NCBI RefSeq assembly: GCF_950023065.1
Contig: NC_088677.1
Location: 71,821,469 to 71,885,468 of the forward strand
Reading direction: 5' to 3'
From: Planococcus citri
Taxonomy: Eukaryota > Arthropoda > Insecta > Hemiptera > Pseudococcidae
Length of the DNA stretch: 64,000 nucleotides
The first letter of the stretch is position 1, and every line of letters begins with the position of its first letter. A model generated the notes under the pieces. That model had not been told where the DNA came from and did not search any database. It was given only the letters and a program-made list of their open reading frames with translations. Both the position numbers and the translations under genes were made by a program. This document shows, one piece after another, positions 24,660-38,037 of the stretch.

Positions 24660-27600
24660 TTAGTACATATTAAACCCATTTTTTTCACTTTTAAAAATAA
24701 ATTTGAAGAAAAAATAAATGTTCAACAAATTTTTAATGGAAAGTACAGGACTTTCAACTCACTAACAAGAGTTCTAGGATCTCTATGTACACAAAATTTG
24801 AAGTTGCTCTCTAAAAGTTGGGGTGTAGAAACAAAATTTCAAAGTCGTTTGTAAAAATGAAGAAAAAAAAAAATATCACGAAAAAATTGGAACCACACAT
24901 ATGATTTATACAAAGAGTTCATTTAAAAATCCCATAAATTGTGAGTACTTGAAATAAGATATTTTTCTTCACGTTTTTACAGATTTGGCGGGAAATCCTC
25001 CTACCAAAATACAATACTTCTCTACTGATCACCTGCTCAGATACTACGATTTTATTCAACATTGAAAAATTTCAAGTATTATACCTGCTCAAAATTCAAA
25101 TCGTCATCATTTGTAATACACTTCACTCCACTCCTCAACCACACATCCACAATTCTTGCTCCAAAAACAAAAACCGTCTAATCGTTCATCTCTCATATCG
25201 CGATTGTTTCAAAAAAAAAAAAAACGACCACTTATCGATATATTGTTTCAACACTCCATACAGAACGAAAAAGGTAATCTCGATGACATAAATAGGGCAA
25301 TAGGGACACGTTAATGAGAACCCATACAGGTGAATTATTATACATTATACTACCATACATCTACTATAGGACTCTAGGTAGTACGAGTAGGTAGGCAGAC
25401 ACCTGAGTCAAATCACATCACTTGCATCGTGTGAACAACAACTTGCCATACAAAGACACAGTACTCGAAATACGAATCGGACCCTTGTTTTAGACAAGTT
25501 CTCCACGCTGCTGCCGGTCTTGTCTTAACGCCCTAGACAAATGCGAAGGAGGTTCAAGGTTACCTATTACATTTCGGCGGTAATTTTACGCGATCGTATA
25601 CATAACTCTCGATCTCTTGCATCTTGCAAATTTAAGGCAAGGCGTACTCCATACTCGTACACTATAAAAACGTACTGTGTAATATACTCATTGTGCGATA
25701 ACACAAAAATTGGTGCTGGTAATTTAAGAAATGTAGAGTAGGCGTTTGCGGTGGCAGCATCGCATCGACGATGATGAGAGGAAGGTGGACCAAGACGTAT
25801 AAGACTACGATATTGTCATCGTATACTATATACGATAGATGGATAGATGACGACGACATATGAGTATAATGAAGACGCCTAAAGGGTTCATAGACGTTGT
25901 GAAATACGAGTACAGCGAACCGGAAGCGTTTTATTATGTCGTATTATTCAGTTATTGTACAAGGAGAGTATAGACTGTTTGGCAAGATACGCCAAAGATA
26001 CGTACGAGAAGAGTGATCGCAGATACAGATGGGAGTCCTGATGGCTGATGGCCCTCGCAGAAGCCCTTTATCGCTATAAATACACAATTTTTTCGTATCG
26101 GCGAACTCGCAACTCACGATAAATGGATGCGACCTGCAACGTGTGAGGAGGAAATTTTTACAGTGAAATTAATTTTCAAGGCGCCACAAGGCGTACATGT
26201 CGGTTAATCGTACCATAATGGTAACAATGGCCAGCCATACGAGAGTACTATTATTTGACCAAAAAGAAGCACATTGTATTTATCGTTGGTCACGGTCTAG
26301 GTTATTACGTGTTTATTAAATATAATTTATTAAGAGTGTACTATAGTACAAGTAACGAGATTCTCTTCATAAAATCATATATGTAGTGTGAGAGAGAGAA
26401 AGATGAGTCATCGAGGTGATTTCAAGTTCACATTCGATAAATAATTGATATTTTTATTCTCAAAAGCTTTTTAACCGAAGAGTGCGGCAATATAGAAAGA
26501 AAACCCATACTCTGATCAATTTTTTAAAAGAAATGACAACCAAGCAGATACAATAAACTTGTGTCAATATTCCATTAAAATAATTGATATTTTAGTCCCA
26601 AAATCTCTAATCAAAAGTGGCATGTCGAAAAAACAACCGAAAGCAACAACAGCAGAAATTTCCAAAAGAATTAGTAATAAGGCAAATACCCCAAGGGTAG
26701 ATATACCAACAAGGGATGTCAAGATGATTTGCCTTTCAATAGGGTACTACTTTCAACACTATAAATTTCGAATCGACCTTCATCCTATTCGATCCATCCT
26801 CCTCATCCATATTGAAATCTCTAACATCGATACCGTTTTGTTTGCTCATCGTTGTTAGTTTCTGCAGCTTGTTTGAATGCAGTATTTGGACGATTCGAAT
26901 ACATTATTAGCTTACGCAGGAATACTCTTCATTAGTGATAGAAAAACAACTGCGACGAGGTTATCGAAGCAGCAGGTTTTTTTTAATACCGGGGTTAATC
27001 GGAGTGATCTCCTGGGATCTTGGTTGATGTTCGAAGATACATTATTAGACGAAATAACACGACCAGCGACGTCGCATCTTTGACTTTTCTGATATATACG
27101 AGAATATACCGGAGAACTAGAGATTGATTAATTTGATATACGTATAGGTTGTTTTCGCCATCGTATCGCAAGAATCGGATGCTTGGAGATGTAATACGGT
27201 ACCAAAGTCGTGTATATGAATAATGCCGCAGTTATTAATATGGTACAAATAAGCGCCGCATAGGCCGCATATTTGGTCATCGTGTAATATTTTGGATTCG
27301 GAATGCGTTCGATTAGCGGTGCGATGCGATCCGAGGAGAAGCAGAGAAGCTATCCTGGTGTGGTTTGCATTCGAATATCGAGACGATAATAAATCGACGA
27401 ATTTTATTCTACGGGAGATCGATTAGATATTAGGTAAAGATGATTATTGATGGGAAGAAGTAGAGGAGGGGAGAAGCGATCAAACTGTAAACATGCGAGT
27501 TGAAAACGTCGAACAGTCGAACTACAAAAAGATCAAAATATGGCTACATTAATAACTCACAAAAACACCGAGTCCGTCATCTAACAATCGGGATATCTGC

Positions 27601-28311
27601 GCTTTCACCCCTTCCCCCTCCTCTTGGACACATTTTTTCTTCAAGTGAAGATCCTAACAAAACCGAAAATATGTATAAAAATTTGAAAAAATAATCTAAA
27701 AAATTGATCAAATATTATAAATTATTGAATTAATTCTGAAACAATTGTACAAATTGCCGTGAAAAGTAGTAAAATTTGCCTAAAAATCACTGAAAACTAC
27801 TGAAAATTGATGACATTTTAATTACACGGATTAGAATTGAGTGAAAATTGCCTTATAAGTACATAATTGAAATTTGTTAAAATGCAATCGACAAACCATC
27901 TCGACTTTCAATTCGAGGTCGAGTTTTGATCGAGTAGAAATCAGCTGGTACCTTTAATCATTTTTTTGACGATTTTGAGAATCAACAAAAAATATCATAA
28001 ATAATTGACTGTTAGTTTTCCACAATTTTAAACAACATGTAAGATTGATGGAAACTTGCTCCTAAATCTTCCTACATTATAGTAGTTTAATCGGCGACGA
28101 TTTCATGTTGAAAATTCAAATCGATTTTAGGTCGATTTCTTTGCTCAAGGTCTAAACTTGACTGCAAAATTGTTTGTTGATTTTTCTTTCTCTATAGACA
28201 TCAATTACACATACAGAAGTTAAAGTCAGTTATAGGTCGATTTTTACCAAGTCATAAAAATTATGTGAAAATTGATTCAAAATTATTCTAAATTTGTGAT
28301 ATCAATATCAT
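24660..28311. other. Lower-copy non-coding stretch, no gene recognised
   Basis: About 25.0-27.5 kb is relatively rich in CG words and TAC/GTA strings, with a GAGAGAGA tract near 26390. Short frames (up to about 99 codons at 26559-26858) lack recognisable domains and good splice contexts. From about 27.6 kb the AT-rich degenerate ATTGATTCAAAATT-type repeat block begins. Confidence 0.4.
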
Positions 28312-29118
28312 CATCATCGTCATCATAGCCGCACTCCTTTACAGGAGATAGCGTATATTTCCATCTATATTAGCCGGTTTCTAGCGTATCTGATAGTTTC
28401 TTTCAGGGTCTTACAAGGAGAGTTGGCTGGTGAGTTTGTTGATAACAGCTCCGATCGTTTCCTCCCTCTCATTGATCTTCCTTGGATTTTCCCCTGTTCC
28501 GCTAGCATAAAAATACCGTACATTTCAGGTTGCGACATTGATGTTGTTCCACCTTGTTTTGACTTTGCGTATTCTTAGCACCCTATCCGGCTGCCTTAGC
28601 GGATGAGAATCAGCCTAACGGAGACTTAGGGCCATTGCTAAATTGATGTCCATACAATTCTAGGGAAATATAATGGTGATGGTTTCCCATTGCCTTCCAC
28701 CATGATTTTCTGTTGGGGTTTACTCCCTTAGCCGAATTTGCCAGTTTTTAGGCACTAGTATTTACCTTCTCACGCTGAAGCTCTTGTGCTTCCCTGGGGC
28801 TGGAGCGAGTGAGTTGTTGGTGTTCTGCAGCTCATATGCATTCTTGTTTGTAATCCGTATTTATGTGGAGGCTTGGCCTTCGACTTGCCACTCCTCCCCG
28901 CTGTTCCAATCAACTAGAGAATTCTGCTTTAGCCATGTTTATTGATTCCCAGTCCATCGAACAGCAACATGTTACTACCCCGCACGACGTGGATGCGCAG
29001 AATATCCCTGGTGTTGTCTTCGCCTTCTCATCTGTCCTGGGGGACTGGCTCCTCTTGATGATCTGAGCTACTACCTAGAGACTACCTCTAGCGACAACAA
29101 CCTGTGCCCTCGCGGGGC
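28312..29118 (-). mobile_element. Retroposon-like insertion with 11-bp target duplication
   Basis: The insertion is flanked by ATCAATATCAT on both sides (28301-28311 and 29119-29129). Read on the minus strand it starts with GCCCCGCGAGGGC, a small GC-rich hairpin, and ends in a (GAT)n-like tail next to the left duplication. A short simple tail plus a duplication of about 11 bp suggests insertion by target-primed reverse transcription, as for a SINE or truncated non-LTR element. The sequence is less A+T-rich than its surroundings. A minus-strand GGAAGGCAATGGGAAACCAT segment lies near 28687-28706. I see no reverse-transcriptase frame or convincing A/B-box pair, so SINE versus 5'-truncated LINE is open. 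The simple-sequence tail makes the exact left edge uncertain by a few bases. Confidence 0.65.
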
Positions 29119-29231
29119 ATCAATATCATAATTGATGCCTTTTTTTCAATTTCAAAGTTTGATCGATTTTTTATCAATTTTTTGCCCAAATGAAAATACA
29201 TAAATGTCAAAAATCGATTTAAAATTGTAGT

Positions 29232-30157
29232 AAGGTAAAGTGGGGTAATTCTGATGGCAAAATTCAAAATTTTAGCAATTTCTCATTTTTTGGATTTCCT
29301 GTAGATTTTGGGGCAAAAATGATGTAACAACTTTATTCCTGCGTCCTTCAGCTACACAACATTGACTATATTGAAGAGTGATTTGTGTGAAGGCTTCATA
29401 CATATAATTGAAAAAACATTTTGGAAGGTTGAGTTATCAGAATTACCCTAAAAATGGGGTAATTCCGATAATGAGTTTTATAAGGAAAGGAATTCTCCCA
29501 GGGTAATTCCGAGCCAGTAATGTTGAAATATACCATTTATTGCATATTTAGGTTTTTATTTCATGTAAATTGAATCATTAGAACAAAAATTAATTTTTTT
29601 TTACAAATATGCATTTTTGAGGCATAATTTTTGAAAACTAGACCAACTAGAGAAAAATGCCCCATTTTGAGGATTTTCTTTGATAATTAATTTCGACCCC
29701 CTAAAACTATAATACATCAAAACAGAGAAAAAAACATTGCAGGACAATTTTGCCGGGGCTATCGGAATTACCCCGCAGCATGAAAAATGATTGACATGTT
29801 TAATAATTCAATGCCACCAAACAAATAATTATAAAAGCAAAATCAAAAGAGGTACTGACACTTTAACACGTATTCATCAAATATCAGCTTCTAAACAGAA
29901 TTTTTCAACAAGTTTTGAACGATAAAAACTAGTTTCAAAAGTGCACTGTTTTTTGCGGCAAAGGATTTGGGCATTCAGATTTTGAACACTGCACAGACTT
30001 GACAAAACAGAGCAGATGAATCATTTGATCATTAATAGGTGTAGGTTAGCACTAAAACTACCTACTTTCTTCATCATTTGTGCCAAAATATGTTTTGCAA
30101 CAAAGCTAGGGCTTGCTATCGGAATTACCCCATATCGGAATTACCCCACTTTACCTT
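29232..30157. mobile_element. 0.93-kb foldback element with GGGGTAATTC repeats
   Basis: AAGGTAAAGTGGGGTAATTC at 29232 is matched by GAATTACCCCACTTTACCTT ending at 30157. The GGGGTAATTCCGAT/ATCGGAATTACCCC word also occurs inside, including a palindromic pair at about 29430-29470 and single copies near 29506, 29765 and 30125. The flanks share only a few bases, so the target duplication is unresolved. No transposase frame is present. It is a non-autonomous DNA element of unknown superfamily. Confidence 0.7.
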
Positions 30158-30674
30158 AAGTATTATATCTAATTAATGACTTTTTAAATCAGAAACTGAA
30201 TCTATTTTTCATCAAAATGTTTTGTCAAAATGATAAAACATGAAAACTTGATGTGAAATATTTATCGATTTCACCTTGAAAATAGACATCAATTTACCAC
30301 ATAAAAGTTGAAGTTGATTTTCAGCCGATTATCACTCAGAAATGAAAATGGTGTGGAAATTGATTCAAAATTGATGTATATTATTTGTGCTGTATGTTGT
30401 AATCAATAGCTTTTTTGAGTCTAAAAATTTGAATAAATTTTTCATCGATTTTTTGATGAATTGAAAATAGTCAAAACTTGTCACAAAATATTCATCAATT
30501 TTTTTCCTAAAAATATAAAATTTTTTCTGCACATTGAAGTTGAAGTTGATTTTGACTAATTTTTGCTGAGAAATGAAAATGGTATGAAAATCGCTTCAAA
30601 ATTTTATGTTTGATTTATAGCACAGAAGTAGTAAAAGTAGACAAAAATTGTTAGAAAAAAAATAGACATCAATT

Positions 30675-30882
30675 CTGTACTCCAATGCAAAAAGGATGGA
30701 AGTCTATATGACCGGGCATAAGAAAAGGAGGTTAGTGTGTTCAGTGCAGTTTTGAGAAACATGCATTTTAAATTTTGAACTGAAAAGTTTAAAATCCCTG
30801 TATCAAACTGCAATAAACACACTAACCTCCTTTTCTTATGCCTGGTCATATGGACTCCTATCCTTTTTGCATTGGAGTACAG
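30675..30882. repeat. 208-bp hairpin with arms of about 68 bp
   Basis: CTGTACTCCAATGCAAAAAG at 30675 and the next ~48 bases pair with the reverse complement ending CTTTTTGCATTGGAGTACAG at 30882, with a few mismatches; the loop is about 70 bases. GACATCAATT flanks it at 30665-30674 and again at 30897-30906, which could be a 10-bp duplication if a 14-base tail belongs to the insertion. It could be a small foldback transposon or, if transcribed, a substrate for small-RNA processing. Confidence 0.75.
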
Positions 30883-31450
30883 AATTATCCATCCATGACA
30901 TCAATTTACTACTTGCAGATAAAGTGTGCAGCAAAAAGTATGAAAAGAAGTGTTATAACATTTGACTTCATTTCTAAGGGTCATCTAGGCCCAATTTTTG
31001 AGTCATGGGAGAGTCGAGGTGCAGGGATTTTCCCATCAAATCATTTTAAATAAATCAATTCACATAAAACATACTTATATTTGCATAAATATGCACTAGA
31101 ATATGAACTTATGAAGAGTGATTCTCTGAAGATTCAAGATCGTTTTTCATAAGCTGGACACAAGATTGATTAGAAAAAAGTGTAAATAGAAAGTACCCAA
31201 AATCATTGACATGGATATTGAGTCGATTTTGCATCAAATCACAAAAAAGTGTTGAAAAATCAACTGATAAACTACACAACTCTTCAAATTATTGACAAAA
31301 AATAGGTGACGATGTCTCAACATGAAATATGCTCGACGGTAAATTTGGCTCGATTTTATACGTACCAATAATGTTTGAGAATAGGTAGATTTTATTCTGA
31401 AAAAAATGATGAAAACGAAATTTATTGGTTTAAATTCGATTTAAAATTTG

Positions 31451-34017
31451 AGCCAACTCAACCCTATTTATTTTTCAAGATTGTGTCGAGGTGGTTTGTC
31501 GGATTCTCCGTCCAGTAATCGCGCTCAAGATCCCATTCACCCACTGGCCGATCTTTCGATCCATAATTCGATTCGAATCGAATTTCAACGTCACTAATTT
31601 AATATTCCCAAGTATAAGTATCCGATGCGAAAAGTAAACAAAAAACACAGATGAAAAAAAACGCAACGAACGGTGCTGTCCATTAAAATGAAAAAAGATA
31701 GACCACATATTGTGAAACATAATAAGGCTTCTGTGAAGTGAAGAGATCCCTGCAGGTTGCCAGCAGTTTATTCAATGGGGCAGTAAATAAACGGACAGCT
31801 ATACCAGAAGTCAGATCGTGATCAAGACCTCGTGTCCAGCTCTCGCAGTCGCAGAAGCCTTCATCATCGTCATCATCATCGCCCAGCCACACGAGGGTAC
31901 ACGATACTACAGGTCCAGGGTACATTACGTGAACTTGCGGGTACTCGTACATACTACAAAAACACGATGTATTTACAACATTGCTCAGCAGACCACTTGT
32001 AACAGTACTAAACTATAAACCCTGCAACTTGCGATGCAGTTGGAATTACACATACCGCAGCTTTATAGTAGGTACTCCTATGTTGATGTGTGCTTCTACT
32101 TGTACTCGTACTACGAATACCCATCGAGTATGTACTTTGCAAGTGTGTATGTGTGTAATATACTCCATAAATGGTTAAAACCAGATCCACACGAACCTCA
32201 TTCTCTGATGTGGCAGATGGCTTTGGCGTGGCGATGCGCGAGAAACAATAACACGTCGCCGACGCCGCCCCGCAGTAAAAAGCAGCGACGCGGCTGGCGG
32301 TAAAAAAAATCCGCGAACCGAAACATGCTGTACAATAACAACCATTGTTTACATCTCGAATACGAGCACAGAGCACAGCATTCGGAATGGTACATGGTTC
32401 GTTGTACATTGAGATATACGTAGACGTAGATGCACGAGTCGAAGTACGAGTATCTCCAGCTCCGTGGTATCGATAAATCTATATGGCCATGTGATGCACG
32501 ATGGTCATTGCCAACTCGTCTGTGTGATGTTGGCTTGTCCACCCCCGCATAAAGACCTCACATGGCTGATCTGTTTGAGAAGATGTCTGACAAAATCCAT
32601 CGCAGAGTTCATAAAATTTGCGTCGTCGTCGTGACTTTTGCGCGAGTTTTTTAGTTACATTTGAACCAAAAAATGACTTTTGCACGATTCCTTTCGTTGA
32701 ACCTTCGAGCTGAAAACATGAACGCATGACCTGGCTCGAACCGTTATAGACACCTTGCTCTTGCGAAAAGGATTGGTGGTCTTTGACGTATGTACCTGCA
32801 GTAATGGGGCATTGGAGTTGCCCTTATCTTATACTCCTCCATAGCCTGGAGCGATTTGCAGCACTGCAGATGTGTTCTTTCGACAAATGCAAGAGTATGT
32901 GATGATGAGTGAGATGATTGGGAAGAAGCACCGAAGAGAAAAGTTATTCGGTACGAAAATAGACTTAATAATTTATGATTTTTATTACTCTTTGACGAGA
33001 CTGGTGTTTTTTTGCATTTCCTCTCCTATTCTTTTGGACACACCCTGTCCATTGCCTGTATCCAGACCTGGGTCACATGTTCCGTTATCGTTGTAGGTAC
33101 AGGTACCTCTTTATACATAGTGCAATTCCTAGATTTACGAATATGTATTATATACGATGCTCATTTTAATCACGCCGCCATCGAACAATTCGGACGAGTT
33201 AATTGAAAAAAAAAACGACTTTATGCTGGATGGTTTTTTAATCGATCGTGTTCGATTACGAAATAACGTAACTACGTGTAGAGTACCATTGTTGATATAT
33301 TGGCGATTTCGAGGTCGATTTAATTATCGTCGGCGAATCGCCAATGCCGTTTTTGTAATCGAGAGTTTTAGATGTAGATTGTGCATAGATACGATATCAT
33401 CAGCTGCATCCCAGGATAATGATGATGGTACTCGTGTGCATTGCTGACTGTCTGCGAAACTGGTTGTTGCGTATGTACGATCGGATTCTGAAAAATTCGA
33501 TGGAATGATCGAATCGATAAGTTGAATCTGTGAGCGTTGATTCACGTTCATTAGGTATGTATGTACTTGGTAAACAAAATTAATGATACATCATTTTTAA
33601 AAATATATCCGAAGAGTATCCCAAACTTTCAGCAACGAAATGGTGTAGTACGAAAATTTTGAAATTTTTTGTAGTTCAACCATGAAATCCACTATTTAAT
33701 TTTTTTTAGTGACTTTGGTGACTGAAAAATAGCAAAAAAGTGACCAAAAATTTGAGAAAAAGTCACCAAAATTTTGAGAAATGAGAGCAAAAGTACAATG
33801 TGTATATTATAGGTATTATGTTAGTCGGGAAGCCCGCATACGGATCTATTGCACCCCTCCCCCCGGGTCGATCCTCCGGGACAACTTTTTTCTCAAAGGG
33901 GGAGTCCTAAGAAACATTTCTAGCCCTTGTCCTAAAAAAAAGTGGCCCTACTTACAAAATGGCGGCCATTTTGATTGACAGGTCTGCCAAAATCGCGTTC
34001 CAACATAAGGACTTGCA
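31451..34017. other. Lower-copy non-coding stretch, then AT-rich lead-in to a foldback
   Basis: About 31.45-33.56 kb has many CG words and overlapping short frames on both strands (up to 133 codons at 32008-32409 minus), none with a recognisable domain. At 33955-33973 is an imperfect palindrome, CAAAATGGCGGCCATTTTG, containing GCCAT cores. 33.6-34.0 kb is AT-rich and repetitive. Confidence 0.4.
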
Positions 34018-35165
34018 CGACATTTTTTAAATCGTACAAAGGTAGATGGAGAGATCAGGCAAAAATTTCACCTGTCAAAATTTCAAGTGCTAAGTGCCTT
34101 TTTCGATTTTTGGTGAATTTTTGAAAATCAAATATGGCCAAAAATGAGGGGAAAAATCAAAATTTTACGAAATTGACCAAGAAAGCTGAAATTTGGTATA
34201 TACTCTTATTTTCGACACGCCAAATCGATTGGAAACTTTTTCAAGCCGTTTTGAGCAGTTTTGGAGCCTTCAGCAGATTTTTGAAACCCGAAATTTCCCA
34301 AAATTTCATCAAATGGAGATGGAAAGCTGAAATTCATTCTGCAAACTAATTTCGATACGCAACGAAGTCGACTGCAGATGGATTTTAAGTCGTTTTGGAG
34401 CCTCCAGCGACTTTTTGAAAATTACTGGAGGCTCCAGTAGATTTTTGAAACTTGAAATTTCCCAAAATTATGGAGATGGAAAGCCAAAATTCATTCTGCA
34501 AACTAATTTCAATACGCTACGAAATTGACTGCTGCTTCCAGCGACTTTTTGAAAGGTTGTATGGCGTTTTTTGGAAAATTGAAATTTCCAAAAAGTAGCT
34601 GGAGGCTTGAAAATCATTTGAAACCACCATGCAGTCGACTTCATATCGTGTTGAAATTAGTTTGCGAAGTAAATTTCAGCTTGCTAACTCCATTTTGATA
34701 AAATGTTGTGGAAATTTCAAGTTTCAATAATCTGGTGACTCCAGTAATTTTCAAAAAGTCACTGGAGACTCCAAAACGACTTGAAATCCACCTGCAGTCG
34801 ACTTCGTAGCGTATTGAAATTAGTTCGTAGAATGAATTTCGGCTTTCCATCTCCATTTGATATGATTTTGGAAAATTTCGAGTTTCAAAAATCTGCTGGA
34901 GGCTCCAGAACTGCTCAAAACGGGTTGAAACAGTTTCCAATCGATTTGGTGTGTCGAAAATAGGGTATATCCCAAATTTCAGCTTTCTTGGTCAATTTCG
35001 TAAAATTTTTATTTTTCCCTCATTTTTAGCCTACCTATACTATAAATTTGATTTTCAAAAATTCGCCAAAAATCAAAAAAGGCACTTCAGCACTTAAAAT
35101 TCTGACAGGTGATAAATTTTTGACTGATCTTTCGATCTACTTTTGTACGGTTTAGAAAATATCGG
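34018..35165. mobile_element. 1.15-kb foldback element with internal GGAGGCTCCAG repeats
   Basis: The left arm, from about 34018 (CGACATTTTTTAAATCGTACAA), is matched by the reverse complement of the right arm ending near 35165. The match continues inward through CACCTGTCA, CTGAAATTTGG, TCGACACGCCAAATCGATTGG and the 'CTCCAGCGACTTTTTGAAAATTACTGGAG' region. Each arm is about 570 bases and contains repeated GAGATGGAAAGCTGAAATTC and CTGGAGGCTCCAG words. A degenerate piece of the right arm is at 50365-50600. No target duplication was identified. Confidence 0.65.
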
Positions 35166-38037
35166 CTCTATCCAATCACATCGTCTTACATTTCTAATGT
35201 TGAACAGTTGATTTTTAATTTTTTTTTTAAAATTATGATTCTGAAGGATTTCCATGAAAAATGTTGATAATTTCCTTGGCAATACAAACAGAGCCTCCTT
35301 CCACCAAAAAAATGTTCTTTTTTCAAGAACTCTCAGTATTTTTTGTTTGGAATTTTTAAAATCATTATTTAAAATTTTTTGATAAAGAAACTAGTGCAAC
35401 TTTTAAACTCTAGCAAAAAATTGAAAACTCTCAGAAATACAGAATATCACCGACTCATTTCCCCTTTACCAACTATCAACACATTCCACACGTGATCCAT
35501 TTTTCAAAACTCTCCATTTCGACTTTCCAGAGATCACACCATCTCAGACAGACAAAAAGTAAACACCACTTCGGTTCCTCGAACAAGAAAATCACCACGT
35601 TCAACTTCTTATAACAACGATAAAAGAAATAGTAAACATAGAGCACACGATAATCAGAATAAATCCAGCAACAAGGTAAACTAAAGTAAACCGAACAAAG
35701 TCGATGCCTGGATCACGGACCCGTCCACATCTTATAAAAATTTTCAAACCATATCGACCGGTTTGTCTATAAGAACATGAGAATCGCTGCCGTCCATCTT
35801 CCCCATAATCATCTGAGAAAAACACACAACCTAAACCAGGTATAGATTCTTGGTATACTCAATACTGGTACTTAGTAAAGGCAGGTATTTCGAAAAATCT
35901 ACCAAAAGCAAGCTGTATGCTGTATCATTGGCGAACTCTTCGAGTAAAATTTTATTTTTACACAAACCCTCGAGCCTACTATAACACTATAGATAGTATA
36001 AAAATACTTTTACATAGAACAGAATAATCCGAGACTGGCTGAGTTGTACCTCTCGCGTATAATTGCGGAATATAATTCTTAGTCACGTTCTTCCCTGTTT
36101 TCATCGCGTTCCAGAACACAGAAAAGAAAGAAAAAAACCACCTCGAATATCCAAATATGGAATCCGTTTATACGTAACCGAGTACCATAATTTTTCTGCG
36201 CAAAGTCTGGAGTCTGTATATAAGAGGTCGGCGGCGGCAACCTCTTTTTCGAATCATCAAAAATATCGTCTTGGAATTTCTTTTCGAGGTAAAACGAGAT
36301 TCACAATTCGAATTTCGATGGGAAAATGGAATCCAGCGCATAATTAGAAATCGTAGGTAAGGAATCTGAGACTGACAATGAGAGTGATGTAAATCGATAT
36401 ACGAAATCACTTTCGCCATAGTTTCAAATTGCTTGTAATGAAGTCCGATATGGATTTTACCTACATAACAGAGATTTACCGTCTTCATAATATTAATTTT
36501 CATATTATGTAAATAAAAACACACTCCTCTGTACTTCTGTAGACCTTAATCTAGTTCAATTTCGACGACCATCGAGTGGGTAAATGTTATCAATTTTATA
36601 ATATCCGGTACAACCGGCATCCTCGTCATGCTCCAATCACTTAAGGTTTGAAATAACACTTCGCAATATTCGTTTCTATAACATTCGATAACAGTCTAAG
36701 AACAAAATCAATCCGCTGAGTAAACGACTTTTTCTATTCTCTAGGGTTAATTTGATTTGATTGCTCTAATCTGGCCATATGTTGCGCTCGGTTTCGATAC
36801 AACACTACCAAAGATGCGAAGAATTTTTATCTCGGTCTCACAGTCGGACGACTATTTATATTTACGACATTTCTCTGTTTTCTTTTACCGTCGTTGCGAC
36901 CTCCTACGTATGTACGTCTACGTACTAAAAATTTGATCGCTTCGATTAGCGATAAGATTAGCCAGTATGGTCACCGCTGAGAGATCTCTACTACCGGATC
37001 GAGAAGATCCTGTGGCTAGTACAGTTGGCTATGGCGTGAAATAACATTGTACTGTATTACGTAGGTACGATAGGCTTCTTCTTCGCTCATTTATGTACAA
37101 AATAACACCGCCGCCGCATCAGCCACAGTCGTCTGTACTCTTCGGTATACTACATATAAAATATACCAGCAGCGTATCGAATACCTTCGTTTATACGCTT
37201 CGAAATCCGTGCGATTGTCGATCATCAAAAAATAGGTACATACGGTGTACAGCCGACCGGGAATTGCGCTTCGGTGGTATTGAAAAATCCATCCGTCAGA
37301 TGGTTTATCCACCGGTACCGGATATTTTCCGTTTTAATCAATCCGACAAAGTAATCTTCTCCTCTCGATGGAAGATTCGAAATTCGATAAGGGTAAATTA
37401 TACGATCAAATTTGTATTTATTTTGAACTAAAGGTCGCTATAATCATGGTTGTTTGGATTGCCAACGTTATTACAAAATGTATTAATGAAGAGGGCCACA
37501 TGAATTACCCTAAATATTGCTGCCAATCGGTGAAATTTCTACAAATCTGAGTTGAAATTTGCTAAATTTGTTGAAATGATATGAAATTGAATTGAAATTA
37601 TGTAGGCACAAGTAAACTTTATTTTTCTACTTCTTCCAACCACAAAAAATCCTGGAGCATTTCGCAGCAATTTTCAGCATGAAAAATTCTACACATTCAA
37701 GTTTTAATAAGCTTCAAGTAAAAATAAAGTCAGATTTTTCAACCCTTTGATTTTTTTAATTTTCTCAATTATTATTAGATATCCTACTTAATAGTGATAA
37801 AATGATTCAAAATGACGTAAAAATGATGGAGAAAAAAAAACAAAATTTGTTAAAAATACCAAAAAAAAATTGAAAATATGTACTCGTGCAAATAATATTA
37901 TCCAAGTAATGTTACAAAAAATCGTTTTTTATGCTTGGATAAATATCTGAAATGCCCTTATGTAAATTAAAATGGTTAAAGTAGAAACAATTTATTTAAA
38001 ATGTGGTGCAAATCATATGAAATAAACTGACAATTTT
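35166..38037. other. Non-coding stretch, no gene recognised
   Basis: 35.45-37.4 kb is lower-copy with CG words; 37.5-38.0 kb is AT-rich. Frames of up to 118 codons overlap on opposite strands and have no recognisable domains. Confidence 0.4.

Larger units (their letters stand above)
27700..31450. repeat. Degenerate repeat block with about 229-bp period, broken by three insertions
   Basis: A theme of GACATCAATT, AAGTTGAAGTTGATTTT, GAAATGAAAATGGT and AAATTGATTCAAAATT recurs. Two adjacent units start near 30236 and 30465, and a further one lies near 28142-28300. Three younger sequences interrupt the block: the retroposon at 28312-29118, the foldback at 29232-30157 and the hairpin at 30675-30882. 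No coding potential is apparent. Confidence 0.5.
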
